From an uncultured Oscillospiraceae bacterium (GTDB taxonomy: Bacteria > Bacillota > Clostridia > Oscillospirales > Ruminococcaceae), in NCBI GenBank assembly GCA_949285935.1, contig CASEAH010000038.1:1-39476 (forward strand): 39,476 nt of DNA, given 5' to 3'. Within the stretch, counting starts at the first letter, position 1. Each line of letters begins with the position of its first letter. Of this stretch, positions 8,298 through 16,972 are shown in pieces. The notes below the pieces were generated by a model. It was given only the letters and a program-made list of their open reading frames with translations, did not search any database and had not been told where the DNA came from. The position numbers were made by a program, and so were the translations under genes.

Positions 8298-9166
8298 TCG
8301 TTGTGCGGGACATCATGCAGCGGCAGAAGATCCGTTCCGCCGTGGCCCTGGGTTTTTTTGACGGGGTACATCTGGCGCACCGGGCCGTGATTGCCCGGGC
8401 GGTGGAAAAGGAGCGCCAGGGCCTCGTTCCCTGCGTGTTCACCTTTGACGCAGGCGGGGCCATTCCCACCGGGAAAAAAGGATTGACCCTTCTCCAAACG
8501 GAAGAGCAAAAAGATAGAATTTTGGAAAAAATGGGAATCCGGAGAATATTTTGCCCGGATTTTGACACCTTTAAGATGCTGGAACCACGCACCTTTGTAG
8601 AGGAGATCCTGATTGGGAATCTGGGAGCCCGGGTGCTGACCTGTGGTTATAACTATCATTTTGGCAAGGGCGCCGCAGGCGGAGTAGAGGATCTGCGCCG
8701 GCTTTGCCAGCCCTTTGGCGTCCGGGTGGAGACAGTCGCCCCGGTGGCGCTGGATGGGGAAGTGGTTAGTTCCACCCGTATCCGGGCCGCCGTGCGCCGG
8801 GGGGAACTGGAACTGGCCAGCCGTCTTCTGGGAAGCCCATTTACCCTGGATGCTCCGGTGGAAGCTCTTTGCGGGCCGGAAGAAGAATGGGGAGAAGGCA
8901 TCCTTCAATACTTTCCTCTGGATTTTACCCTCCCACCGCCGGGCCGTTACCGCAGCCGGGTGGAGTGTGACGGACAGGAAATCCCGGCTGTGACTTTTAT
9001 CGGGCAGGACAGGCCTCAAAGCTGCCGGACCTTTTTTGCAGGCGCGTCTCACCGACGGCCTGGAGAAGAGCGGATATCCGTGGCTCTGCTGTCTCCCCTG
9101 GAATTATGGGAAACCGATGCTCTGCCGGCGGATATGCCGGCTGCCATAGCAAGTAACTCTTTTTAA
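8294..9166 (+). CDS. ribF: RibF-family FAD synthetase with divergent riboflavin-kinase half
   Basis: RibF normally phosphorylates riboflavin (C-terminal domain) and adenylates FMN to FAD (N-terminal domain). The N-terminal half is intact: GFFDGVHLAHR nucleotidyltransferase motif (about 20-30), FCPDFDTFKMLEPRTF, GYNYHFGKGAAG and VSSTRIRAAV. The C-terminal half is unusual. After LLGSPFTLDAPVEA the expected GxxLGFPTAN motif is missing; ILQYFPLDFTLPPPGRY stands in its place. No RPTF-type or E-LLDF-type catalytic segment is visible. FMN adenylyltransferase activity is likely and riboflavin kinase activity doubtful. The start overlaps truB; a membrane protein gene follows. Confidence 0.85.
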   Translation: MIVVRDIMQRQKIRSAVALGFFDGVHLAHRAVIARAVEKERQGLVPCVFTFDAGGAIPTGKKGLTLLQTEEQKDRILEKMGIRRIFCPDFDTFKMLEPRTFVEEILIGNLGARVLTCGYNYHFGKGAAGGVEDLRRLCQPFGVRVETVAPVALDGEVVSSTRIRAAVRRGELELASRLLGSPFTLDAPVEALCGPEEEWGEGILQYFPLDFTLPPPGRYRSRVECDGQEIPAVTFIGQDRPQSCRTFFAGASHRRPGEERISVALLSPLELWETDALPADMPAAIASNSF

Positions 9167-9179
9167 AAAGGAGCGATTC

Positions 9180-9587
9180 ATGATGGATCAGAATAAACCG
9201 GAAGAGCTGAATGAAAATCTCGGCGGCAAGAAGGCACCCAGCAAGAAAAAGATGCTGACCATCGCCGGGATCATTGCCGCGCTGATACTGGTAGCGGCCG
9301 GAGTGGACTATATGGTCCGCAATCCCCGCTGCACCGACGAGGTGGCCGCGCTGAACGTGGTGATCCAGAAGGTGCTCATGTCGGTGGATGAAATCAGCAA
9401 CGAGGATCCCTTCAGCATGGAAGTCCTGGACAATGAAGTGATCGGCGGCAAAGAATATTTTGTCATTCGGCTGACCAACGACAAAACCGGGGAAGAAGTG
9501 GAAGTAGGGCGTTATTATATCAAGGCCAGCAATTCCAAGGTATATGTGAAGGATGATGCCGGCAAGCTGGTTCCCTTTGGCGGGTGA
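9180..9587 (+). CDS. Small membrane-anchored protein of unknown function
   Basis: Not recognised. The 135-aa protein has a Lys-rich cytoplasmic N-terminus (KKAPSKKK), one transmembrane segment (about 26-43, IAGIIAALILVAAGV) and a hydrophilic outer domain of about 90 residues, possibly a small beta-rich fold (EYFVIRLTNDKTGEEVEVGRYYIK in two strands). AAGGAG (9168-9173) supports ATG 9180. It follows ribF by 13 nt and precedes the rpsO promoter, so it closes the first part of the operon. Confidence 0.7.
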   Translation: MMDQNKPEELNENLGGKKAPSKKKMLTIAGIIAALILVAAGVDYMVRNPRCTDEVAALNVVIQKVLMSVDEISNEDPFSMEVLDNEVIGGKEYFVIRLTNDKTGEEVEVGRYYIKASNSKVYVKDDAGKLVPFGG

Positions 9588-9610
9588 GCCGGCAAAATCC
9601 TGCCCACCCC

Positions 9611-9639
9611 TTTACAGCACAGGACTTGTGTGCTATAAT
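9611..9639 (+). promoter_or_regulatory. Strong promoter of rpsO
   Basis: TTTACA (9611-9616), 17-bp spacer and TATAAT (9634-9639), with an extended TGC before the -10. The leader to rpsO is about 100 nt. S15 genes in other bacteria are regulated by S15 binding their leader; I cannot assign a specific fold here. Confidence 0.75.
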
Positions 9640-9746
9640 TGTTACCTGATGCGACCTTTTCTCAGCCCGGGGGTTTTGTCCCAACGGGAGCATTCACCCG
9701 CCCCAGGCTTGGAAAACGGCGTAAATTTTTTAAGAGGTGAAATATT

Positions 9747-10013
9747 ATGATGCAGAAAGACCAGAAAGCGGAAATTATCAAGGCCTATGCTACCCATGAG
9801 GGAGATACCGGTTCTCCTGAGGTGCAGATTGCGGTCCTCACCACCCGGATCAACGAGCTCACCGAGCACCTGAAGGTGCACAAGAAGGACCATCACTCCC
9901 GCCGTGGCCTGCTGAAGATGGTCGGCCATCGCCGTAACCTGCTCAACTACCTGATGAAGAAGGATATTGAGCGGTACCGCGCCATCGTTGCCAAGCTGGG
10001 CCTGCGTAAGTAA
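9747..10013 (+). CDS. rpsO: 30S ribosomal protein S15
   Basis: S15 binds 16S rRNA and nucleates the 30S platform. The 88-aa protein shows the full family pattern: [24 protein letters not shown] in two halves, [14 protein letters not shown] and [10 protein letters not shown]. Length is exactly typical. AGAGGTG lies upstream; ATG 9747 is followed by a second ATG at 9750, so the first residue is ambiguous by one codon. It is driven by its own promoter and sits before pnp in the usual rpsO-pnp order. Confidence 0.97.
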   Translation: MMQKDQKAEIIKAYATHEGDTGSPEVQIAVLTTRINELTEHLKVHKKDHHSRRGLLKMVGHRRNLLNYLMKKDIERYRAIVAKLGLRK

Positions 10014-10024
10014 TAGTCAAATCC

Positions 10025-10057
10025 GGAAGGCAGGCAGCTGAATGCTGCCTGCCTTCC
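10025..10057 (+). terminator. Strong hairpin after rpsO
   Basis: A perfect 14-bp stem (10025-10038 with 10044-10057) with a 5-nt TGAAT loop. A run of four T residues comes only about 20 nt later, so it may be an imperfect terminator or an RNA processing/stability hairpin between rpsO and pnp. Confidence 0.6.
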
Positions 10058-10133
10058 TCCGGTAGAACGCCCCCTTTTCAGGGAAGCAGATACCGGAGCG
10101 GCAATCCAGGTACGATTCCCGGAAGCGGCGACA

Positions 10134-10191
10134 GTTTAGCAGTGAATCGGCGCCCTCACCCACGGGTGGGAGCGGGGATTAATTGCTAAAA
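10134..10191 (+). promoter_or_regulatory. Structured leader upstream of pnp
   Basis: TTTAGCA (10135-10141) pairs with TGCTAAA (10184-10190). Inside it AATC (10145-10148) pairs with GATT (10177-10180), and inside that CTCACCC pairs with the GGGTGGG region. The nested pairs form one long interrupted stem about 35 nt before the pnp ribosome site. In E. coli pnp is autoregulated through its leader; a similar role here is inference. Confidence 0.5.
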
Positions 10192-10234
10192 CGTGGCCTC
10201 CTCCGGGCAAAAACATACACAGGAGGTTTTGAAT

Positions 10235-12349
10235 ATGTTTGATAATTATCGTGTGTTTGAAACAGAATACGCCGGACGCAAAATCACCTTTGAAACAGGG
10301 AAGATCTGCTGCCTGGCAAACGCGTCCGTGCTGGTACGGTACGGCGAGACCACTGTGATGGTCAACGCAACTGCTTCCAAGAAGCCCCGGGACGGCATTG
10401 ACTTCCTTCCCTTGTCTGTGGACTTTGAAGAGAAGCTTTACTCAGTGGGCAAGATCCCCGGTTCCTTCCTCAAGCGGGAAGGCCGTCCCTCTGATAAGGC
10501 CATCGTCAGCTCCCGGGTGGTGGACCGCCCCATCCGTCCCCTGTTTCCCAAGGATATGCGCAACGATGTTTCCATCGTAATGACCGTGCTGTCCACCGAT
10601 CCCGACTGCCTGCCGGAGATTGCCGGTATGCTGGGTGCGTCCTTTGCCCTGTCCATCTCCGATATTCCCTGGAACGGTCCTATTGCCGGCATCAATGTGG
10701 GCCTGGTGGACGGAGAGATCATCCTCAGCCCCGATTATGAGCAGCGCAAGAAGAGCGACCTGAATCTGACAGTGGCCGCTACAGAGGATAAGGTATGCAT
10801 GATTGAAGCCGGCGCCAATGAGGTGGACGACGACACCATGCTGGAAGCTATTGTCAAGGGCTTTGAAGAGGCTTCCAAAATGGTCAAGTTCATCAAGAGC
10901 GTCCAGGCGGAAATCGGCAAGCCCAAGTTTGCCTTTGAATCCCAGGAGGTAGACCCGGATCTCTTCGACGCTATCTTTGAGTATGCCGCCGACCGTGTCC
11001 GGTTCGCCCTGGATACCGATGATAAAAATGTCCGGGAGGAGCGCCTTGCTCCCATTGTGGAGGACATCCATGCCCGGTTTGATGAAACTCACCCTGAGCA
11101 GGGCGCCATGATCGATGAGTGCATCTATAAAATGCAGAAGAAGATCGTCCGCACCTGGCTGCTGGAAGGCAAGCGGGTGGATGGCCGCGGAATGGACGAG
11201 ATCCGTCCTTTGGCCGCAGAAGTAGGGCTGCTTCCCCGGGTCCATGGTTCCGGTCTCTTCACCCGTGGCCAGACCCAGGTCCTGTCCATCGCCACCCTGG
11301 GCACCATCAAGGAGGCACAGCTGCTGGACGGTATTGACGGCGAAACCACCAAGCGGTATATGCACCAGTATAATTTCCCCTCCTACTCGGTGGGCGAGAC
11401 CCGGCCCAGCCGCGGCCCCGGACGCCGGGAGATCGGCCACGGCGCCCTGGCGGAGCGGGCTTTGGAGCCTGTCATCCCCCCTGTGGAGGAGTTCCCCTAC
11501 GCCATCCGTGTGGTGTCCGAGGTCCTTTCTTCCAACGGCTCTACCTCCCAGGGCTCTATCTGCGGCTCCACTCTGGCGCTGATGGATGCCGGTGTTCCCA
11601 TCAAGGCTCCGGTGGCGGGCATTTCCTGCGGCCTGATCACCGCGGAGGACGGCTCCTGGAAAACTATGGTGGATATCCAGGGACTGGAAGATTTCTTTGG
11701 CGACATGGACTTTAAGGTGGGCGGTACCCACAAGGGCATTACCGCCATTCAGATGGACCTGAAGGTAGACGGCCTGACTCCGGCTATCATCAAAGAGGCT
11801 TTTGCCAAGACCCATAAGGCCCGTTTGTATATTCTGGATGAGATCATGCTCAAGGCCATCCCTGCGGTGCGTCCCGAACTGTCCAAGTACGCACCCAAGA
11901 TGCTTACTATGGTCATTGATCCCGATAAGATCCGGGAGGTTATTGGTTCCGGCGGCAAGGTGATCCAGAAGATCTGCGCCGAGTGCAACGTCAAGATCGA
12001 CATTGAGGACGACGGGCATGTGTTTGTTTCCTCCATCGACATTGATGACGCCCGCCGTGCCATTTCTGTCATCGAAACCATTGTCAATGATCCCGAGGTG
12101 GGAGCTATCTACAAAGGCGTTGTCACCCGCCTGATGGCTTTCGGCGCTTTTGTGGAGATTGCTCCCGGCAAAGAAGGCCTGGTGCATATTTCCAAGTTGG
12201 ATTCCCGCCGGGTAGAAAAGGTGGAGGACGTTGTGGCCGTAGGCGACGAGATCCTTGTCAAGGTTACGGAGATTGACCAGCAGGGCCGCATCAACCTGTC
12301 CCGCAAGGATGCCATTGCAGCCATGGAAGCCATGAAAGCACAAAAATAA
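10235..12349 (+). CDS. pnp: Polyribonucleotide nucleotidyltransferase (PNPase)
   Basis: PNPase degrades RNA 3' to 5' phosphorolytically and works in mRNA decay. The 704-aa protein has both RNase PH-like domains (first with GIDFLPLSVDFEEKLYSVGKIPG in pieces, second with TRGQTQVLSIATLG and RREIGHGALAERAL), a KH domain (EVIGSGGKVIQKI) and an S1 domain (GVVTRLMAFGAFVEIAPGKEGLVH in pieces). ATG 10235 has AGGAGG at 10221-10226. Its transcript ends at the strong terminator at 12368. Confidence 0.98.
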   Translation: MFDNYRVFETEYAGRKITFETGKICCLANASVLVRYGETTVMVNATASKKPRDGIDFLPLSVDFEEKLYSVGKIPGSFLKREGRPSDKAIVSSRVVDRPIRPLFPKDMRNDVSIVMTVLSTDPDCLPEIAGMLGASFALSISDIPWNGPIAGINVGLVDGEIILSPDYEQRKKSDLNLTVAATEDKVCMIEAGANEVDDDTMLEAIVKGFEEASKMVKFIKSVQAEIGKPKFAFESQEVDPDLFDAIFEYAADRVRFALDTDDKNVREERLAPIVEDIHARFDETHPEQGAMIDECIYKMQKKIVRTWLLEGKRVDGRGMDEIRPLAAEVGLLPRVHGSGLFTRGQTQVLSIATLGTIKEAQLLDGIDGETTKRYMHQYNFPSYSVGETRPSRGPGRREIGHGALAERALEPVIPPVEEFPYAIRVVSEVLSSNGSTSQGSICGSTLALMDAGVPIKAPVAGISCGLITAEDGSWKTMVDIQGLEDFFGDMDFKVGGTHKGITAIQMDLKVDGLTPAIIKEAFAKTHKARLYILDEIMLKAIPAVRPELSKYAPKMLTMVIDPDKIREVIGSGGKVIQKICAECNVKIDIEDDGHVFVSSIDIDDARRAISVIETIVNDPEVGAIYKGVVTRLMAFGAFVEIAPGKEGLVHISKLDSRRVEKVEDVVAVGDEILVKVTEIDQQGRINLSRKDAIAAMEAMKAQK

Positions 12350-12367
12350 ACTTTTTACGGATCACAA

Positions 12368-12402
12368 AAGGAGCGGCTGTTTGGAGCCGCTCCTTCTTTT
12401 TT
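12368..12402 (+). terminator. Rho-independent terminator of pnp
   Basis: Perfect 11-bp stem, 12368-12378 with 12385-12395, 6-nt loop, followed by a C and six T residues. It ends the translation/RNA operon. Confidence 0.92.
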
Positions 12403-12455
12403 GCCAAGAAATGGGTGAGAATCGTTAACAAATCGCAAACAAAGAATATAGCTTC

Positions 12456-12484
12456 TTGTGGACAGCAGCTTTTTTTGTTACAAT
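12456..12484 (+). promoter_or_regulatory. Promoter of the CNNM-proB-proA unit
   Basis: TTGTGG (12456-12461), 17-bp spacer, TACAAT (12479-12484). It lies downstream of the pnp terminator and shows that in-frame codons before about 12490 are not the translation start. Confidence 0.6.
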
Positions 12485-12541
12485 AAGAATTGCATACACA
12501 TAAGCATCCCCAAATTATTATTTATAGGAGTTGGTTTTTTC

Positions 12542-13810
12542 TTGGACAGTCCAGGCATATCGACGTATTTATTCATGGCGGTTCTTTTGGCTTTTTCAGC
12601 ATTCTTTTCCGCTTCGGAAACAGCATTTTCTTCTGTCAATCTGCTGCGTATCCGCAATATGGCGGAGGACGGCAACGCCAGGGCCAAAACGGCTCTGAAG
12701 CTCAGCGGCAGCTTTGACAAACTTCTGTCCACCATCCTTATCGGCAATAACGTGGTCAATATTGCCACGTCGTCGCTGATGACCGTGATCGCCACCGGCT
12801 TGTTTGGCCCCGGCGGCGTCGCCATTGCCACAGGTGTGGCCACCCTTTTGATATTGACCTTCGGCGAGATCCTTCCCAAAAGCTTTGCCAAAGAAAACAG
12901 CGAGAAAATCGTATTGCTGTCAGCTCCCCTGCTGGATCTGCTGTGCACTCTGCTGACCCCGCTGAGCATGTTTTTCATTTGGCTGCGGGGAATCTTTACC
13001 AAGGGCGGGGATGGGGAAAAAGCCCCCACCATCACCGAGCAGGAGCTTATGTATATGCTGGGCACCATTCAGGAAGAAGGCGTCCTGGAAGAACAGGAGA
13101 AAGACCTGGTCCAGTCGGCGCTGGAATTTGACGAGACTACGGTTCAGGAGATCATTACGCCCCGGGTCAATATGGTGGCCCTGGATGTGGAGGATTCCAG
13201 AGAAGAGATCCTGAATACAGTGATTGGCGAGCGGTATTCCCGTTTGCCGGTATATGAGGGTACCATTGACAATATTGTCGGCATGGTCCAGTCCCGGGAT
13301 ATTCTTGAAAAGATGATTCAGGGCGGAGAGATTGACCTGCGGGCCATGATGTCGGATGTTATGTTCATCCACCGTACCATGAAGATCAGCAATCTTCTGG
13401 GACAGTTCCAGAAAGCCAAAAGCCATATGGCAGTGGTGATTGACGACTACGGCGGAACGCTGGGCCTGGTGACCATGGAAGACCTGCTGGAAGAGCTGGT
13501 GGGCGAGATCTGGGATGAAGATGACGAAGTGGTCACCGAATATACGGATCTGGGTGAGAATACCTATGAAGTCAGCGGCGATATGAACATCGAGGAATTT
13601 TTTGACGCCATCGGCTATGCCCCCAGAGGCTTTGAAAGTAACTATAACACCATGAACGGCTGGGCACTGGAGCAGCTGGAGCATATTCCTCAGGTAGGGG
13701 AAACCTTTACCTATGATATGCTTACCGTCACAGTGGAGGAGATGGACGATCAGCGCATCACCAAGCTGAAGGTGAAAAAAAACGTCACCGACCCCATTGA
13801 GGAGGATTGA
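12542..13810 (+). CDS. CNNM/CorC-type membrane protein (DUF21, CBS pair, CorC_HlyC)
   Basis: Members are membrane proteins linked to magnesium or other divalent cation transport; older annotations call them hemolysins. The order is a DUF21 membrane domain (about 1-165, with FFSASETAFSSVN and LIGNNVVNIA), two CBS domains (about 190-320, including ITPRVNMVALD, YSRLPVYEG and VVIDDYGGTLGLVTMEDLLEELVGEI in pieces) and a CorC_HlyC domain. TTG 12542 is chosen: TAGGAG lies 12 nt upstream and the promoter overlaps any earlier start. It gives 422 aa, normal for the family. The substrate is not visible in sequence. Confidence 0.88.
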   Translation: MDSPGISTYLFMAVLLAFSAFFSASETAFSSVNLLRIRNMAEDGNARAKTALKLSGSFDKLLSTILIGNNVVNIATSSLMTVIATGLFGPGGVAIATGVATLLILTFGEILPKSFAKENSEKIVLLSAPLLDLLCTLLTPLSMFFIWLRGIFTKGGDGEKAPTITEQELMYMLGTIQEEGVLEEQEKDLVQSALEFDETTVQEIITPRVNMVALDVEDSREEILNTVIGERYSRLPVYEGTIDNIVGMVQSRDILEKMIQGGEIDLRAMMSDVMFIHRTMKISNLLGQFQKAKSHMAVVIDDYGGTLGLVTMEDLLEELVGEIWDEDDEVVTEYTDLGENTYEVSGDMNIEEFFDAIGYAPRGFESNYNTMNGWALEQLEHIPQVGETFTYDMLTVTVEEMDDQRITKLKVKKNVTDPIEED

Positions 13811-13832
13811 CGGGAAAGGAAGCAATGCGGTC

Positions 13833-14624
13833 ATGAGCAGTATGCAGCAGGCAGAGCGGATCGTGGTCAAAGTAGGTACCTCTACCCTGACTCACGGGAC
13901 CGGGCACATCAATATCCGGCTAATGGAAACACTGGTGAAAGTTCTGGCAGATATCCGCAACTGCGGCCGGGAACTGGTTCTGGTGAGCTCTGGCGCCATT
14001 GGCGTGGGAGTAAGCAAGCTTGGCCTGCTTCGCCGGCCGGAGGATATTCCCGGCAAGCAGGCGGCTGCTGCCGTAGGGCAGTGTGAGCTGATGCAGCTGT
14101 ATGACCGCTATTTTTCCCAGTACAGTCATACGGTGGCCCAGGTTCTGCTGACCAAATATACCTTTGATGATGATGAGGGAAGGCAGAACGCCCGGAATAC
14201 CTTCCACAAGCTTCTGGAGCTGGGAGCCATCCCCATTGTCAACGAAAACGACACGGTGGCGACCCATGAGATACGGCTGGGCGATAACGACAGCCTTTCC
14301 GCCATGGTGGCATCTCTGATCGGGGCCGATTGCCTGGTGATTCTCAGCGATATTGATGGACTTTACACGGCGGATCCCCATACTCATCCCGATGCGATTC
14401 TGGTGCCGGAAGTAGAACAGATCACCCCCGCCCTGTTGGAATCGGCAGGGGGAGCGGGCAGCAGCCTGGGAACCGGCGGAATGGCCACCAAGCTTTATGC
14501 GGCGGAATTGGCCACCCGGGCCGGAGCAGACGTCTACATTCTTAACGGAAAGGATCCCCGGCGGCTGTATGATCTGCTGGACGGAAAGGCCGTCGGGACT
14601 CATTTTGCCGCCCGGCCCTGCTAA
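13833..14624 (+). CDS. proB: Glutamate 5-kinase
   Basis: ProB phosphorylates glutamate to start proline synthesis. The 263-aa protein is a single amino-acid-kinase domain: VVKVGTSTL near the start, VSSGAIGVG, NENDTV, SDIDGLYTADP and GTGGMATK. It lacks the C-terminal PUA domain of the E. coli enzyme, as many short forms do. ATG 13833 follows GGAAAGGA. It lies 22 nt after the CNNM gene and 20 nt before proA, so all three may share a transcript. Confidence 0.95.
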   Translation: MSSMQQAERIVVKVGTSTLTHGTGHINIRLMETLVKVLADIRNCGRELVLVSSGAIGVGVSKLGLLRRPEDIPGKQAAAAVGQCELMQLYDRYFSQYSHTVAQVLLTKYTFDDDEGRQNARNTFHKLLELGAIPIVNENDTVATHEIRLGDNDSLSAMVASLIGADCLVILSDIDGLYTADPHTHPDAILVPEVEQITPALLESAGGAGSSLGTGGMATKLYAAELATRAGADVYILNGKDPRRLYDLLDGKAVGTHFAARPC

Positions 14625-14644
14625 GAAGGAAAGGAGCGCAGCCA

Positions 14645-15904
14645 ATGGCGAACCAACAGGAAGAAATTTTACAGCTTGGTCTTCGGGCCAGGGAGGCTTC
14701 TGCAGCCATGGCCAGGGCTGGAACGCAGGAAAAAAACCATGCGCTGCAGCACATTGGCCAGACGCTGCTTTCTTCTCAGAAAGAGATTTTGGCTGCGAAC
14801 CTTCTGGACCTCCGGGAAGCGGAGGCAGGCGGGATGAGCCCTGCCATGATGGACCGGCTCCGGCTGACGGAAGAACGGCTTGCTGCCATGGCTGGGGCCG
14901 TAGGCAAAGTAGCTGCTCTGGACGACCCTATCGGACAGGTGGACAGCGGTCAAACGCGGCCCAATGGGTTGATCATCTCCCGATACCGAGTCCCGCTGGG
15001 CGTTGTGGGAATGATTTATGAGTCACGACCCAATGTAACGGTGGATGCGGCGGCTTTGTGTCTGAAATCGGGGAATGCCTGCATTCTTCGGGGCGGCAGG
15101 GAGGCTATCCATACCAACAGGGCATTGGCGGAGAGTATACGCAATGCCATAGCCACCTGCGGATTGCCTCGGGATGCGGTACAGCTGGTATCGGATACCA
15201 GCCGGGAAAGCGCCCGGGCCATGATGAGGCTCAACGGCTATATCGACGTACTGATCCCCCGAGGCGGAGCAGGTTTGATCCGGACAGTGGTGGAAAATGC
15301 CACTGTGCCCGTCATCCAGACAGGCGTAGGCAATTGTCATGTGTATGTGGACGATCCCTGCGACCTGGTTATGGCAGAAAAGATCATTGTCAACGCCAAA
15401 TGTTCCCGACCCTCTGTATGCAATGCTGCGGAGACGCTGCTGGTACATAAAAACATCGCTCCGGAATTTTTGCCCCGGGCAGCCCGGGCCATGGCTCCCT
15501 ATCATGTGGAGCTGCGGGGATGTCCGCAAACCGCGGCCATTCTGGGGGCAGCTGTCCGGCCGGCCGATGAACAGGATTATGCCACGGAATTCAACGACTA
15601 TATCCTGGCGGTAAAGGTGGTGGACAGCCTGGAAGAGGCGGTCTGTCATATCCGCCGCTATGGAACAGGGCACTCTGAGGCCATTGTTACCGATAGTTAT
15701 GCCCATAGCAGGGAGTTTGTTGCCGGAGTGGACGCAGCTGCAGTCTACGTCAACGCATCCACCCGCTTTACCGATGGAGAAGAATTCGGCTTGGGAGCGG
15801 AGATCGGTATTTCTACCCAAAAGCTTCATACCCGTGGCCCTATGGGACTGCGGGATTTGACCACGATACAATATGTGATCCTGGGCTCCGGACAGATCCG
15901 GTAA
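14645..15904 (+). CDS. proA: Gamma-glutamyl phosphate reductase
   Basis: ProA reduces glutamyl phosphate to the semialdehyde, the second step of proline synthesis, with NADPH. The 419-aa protein has the expected PLGVVGMIYESRPNVT, LKSGNACILRGG, and active-site RPSVCNAAETLLVH with catalytic Cys259, then STRFTDGEEFGLGAEIGIS in pieces and the LHTRGPMGL end. Usual length. AGGAAAGGAG precedes ATG 14645. No proC is present in the window. Confidence 0.97.
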   Translation: MANQQEEILQLGLRAREASAAMARAGTQEKNHALQHIGQTLLSSQKEILAANLLDLREAEAGGMSPAMMDRLRLTEERLAAMAGAVGKVAALDDPIGQVDSGQTRPNGLIISRYRVPLGVVGMIYESRPNVTVDAAALCLKSGNACILRGGREAIHTNRALAESIRNAIATCGLPRDAVQLVSDTSRESARAMMRLNGYIDVLIPRGGAGLIRTVVENATVPVIQTGVGNCHVYVDDPCDLVMAEKIIVNAKCSRPSVCNAAETLLVHKNIAPEFLPRAARAMAPYHVELRGCPQTAAILGAAVRPADEQDYATEFNDYILAVKVVDSLEEAVCHIRRYGTGHSEAIVTDSYAHSREFVAGVDAAAVYVNASTRFTDGEEFGLGAEIGISTQKLHTRGPMGLRDLTTIQYVILGSGQIR

Positions 15905-15944
15905 TCCGGGAAAATATCAGCGCACCCATCACAGGAGGCAGATC

Positions 15945-16904
15945 ATGAGCAATTTTTCCAAAGCAGGCAGGCGCAACCGCTATGCGGTACCCATTGCGGG
16001 AGTTTTTATCCTTTTATGCCTGGTAGGCTTTATTACCGTGATAATGTTGTGCTTTAATCTGACCAGAAACATTCTGGACAATTCGGGCAAAAAGCATGAA
16101 TATGAACGGATGCTGTTGCCGGTGGTCATGTTTGACCCGGCGCCCTTTGAAGACCCGGTAAATTTTGATGAGCTTTCCATGCTCCAATCCAGCATCTGGG
16201 CCACTTTGCTGGGAGAAAACCGGGATAAATACGAGCAGGATGACAATCTGATGCTGGTAGTACCGGCCAGTGATGTTGACGTAACCGCCTATAATCTGTT
16301 CGGGCCTGATATTACCCTGACCCACGATACCTTTGGCGATTATGAGATCACCTATGTGTATGATGAAAGCACCAAAAGCTATCATGTACCCATAGATGTT
16401 ATGACTCCTTCCTATACCCCGCAGGTAGAGGAGATTGAAAAAAAGGGAGATGCGCTTTTGCTCCGGGTGGGGTATGTGCCCCCCAGCTCGGTAATGGATA
16501 TCACTTTTACGGAAAAAGGGATCACCAACAGCACCACACCGGTGAAATATATGATTTATGAGCTCCACAAGGGCCGCAACGGATATTATCTGTATGCGGT
16601 GCGGGACGTGGAGGGAGCAGTTTTCCTGACGGGCAGCGATGCAGTGCTGCCGGACAGCATTCCCGGACAAGGCCCCTCCATTTCTGTTTCCGATGTGCTG
16701 CCGGAATCTGTACCGGGAACGGAGCCTTCTTCCAGTTCTGATTCCTCCTCCCAGGATTCCTCGGGAGGAAATTCCTCGGATGGGGAATCTTCTGAAGAAG
16801 AATCCTCCAACGGAGACGGATCTTCTGACGAGGGCTCATCTTCGGAAGGTGAGGATGAAGAAAGTGATTCTCAGTCCTCCAGCGCCCCTGAAATGGTAGG
16901 CTGA
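15945..16904 (+). CDS. Membrane-anchored extracellular protein with acidic Ser-rich tail
   Basis: Not recognised. The 319-aa protein has a basic N-terminus (GRRNRYAV), one transmembrane anchor (about 14-37) and an outer domain of about 185 residues. The last 80 or so residues are almost only Ser, Asp, Glu and Gly (SSDSSSQDSSGG and similar), a disordered acidic tail. ACAGGAGG supports ATG 15945. It follows proA by 40 nt and may share its transcript, with no functional link visible. A surface or cell-envelope role is inferred from topology only. Confidence 0.75.
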   Translation: MSNFSKAGRRNRYAVPIAGVFILLCLVGFITVIMLCFNLTRNILDNSGKKHEYERMLLPVVMFDPAPFEDPVNFDELSMLQSSIWATLLGENRDKYEQDDNLMLVVPASDVDVTAYNLFGPDITLTHDTFGDYEITYVYDESTKSYHVPIDVMTPSYTPQVEEIEKKGDALLLRVGYVPPSSVMDITFTEKGITNSTTPVKYMIYELHKGRNGYYLYAVRDVEGAVFLTGSDAVLPDSIPGQGPSISVSDVLPESVPGTEPSSSSDSSSQDSSGGNSSDGESSEEESSNGDGSSDEGSSSEGEDEESDSQSSSAPEMVG

Positions 16905-16972
16905 CAGGCGGTGTTCTTTTCCCAGGGTTACATTACAGCGCAAGACGCTGAAAAATAAGGAGGTCTTTCCCC

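Noticed and set aside
10090-10125. tRNA-like ACGATTCCC segment in the pnp leader
   Set aside because: No acceptor, D or anticodon arms can be drawn around it.
10442-12343. 633-codon minus-strand frame opposite pnp
   Set aside because: Antisense shadow of pnp; no ribosome site or domain.
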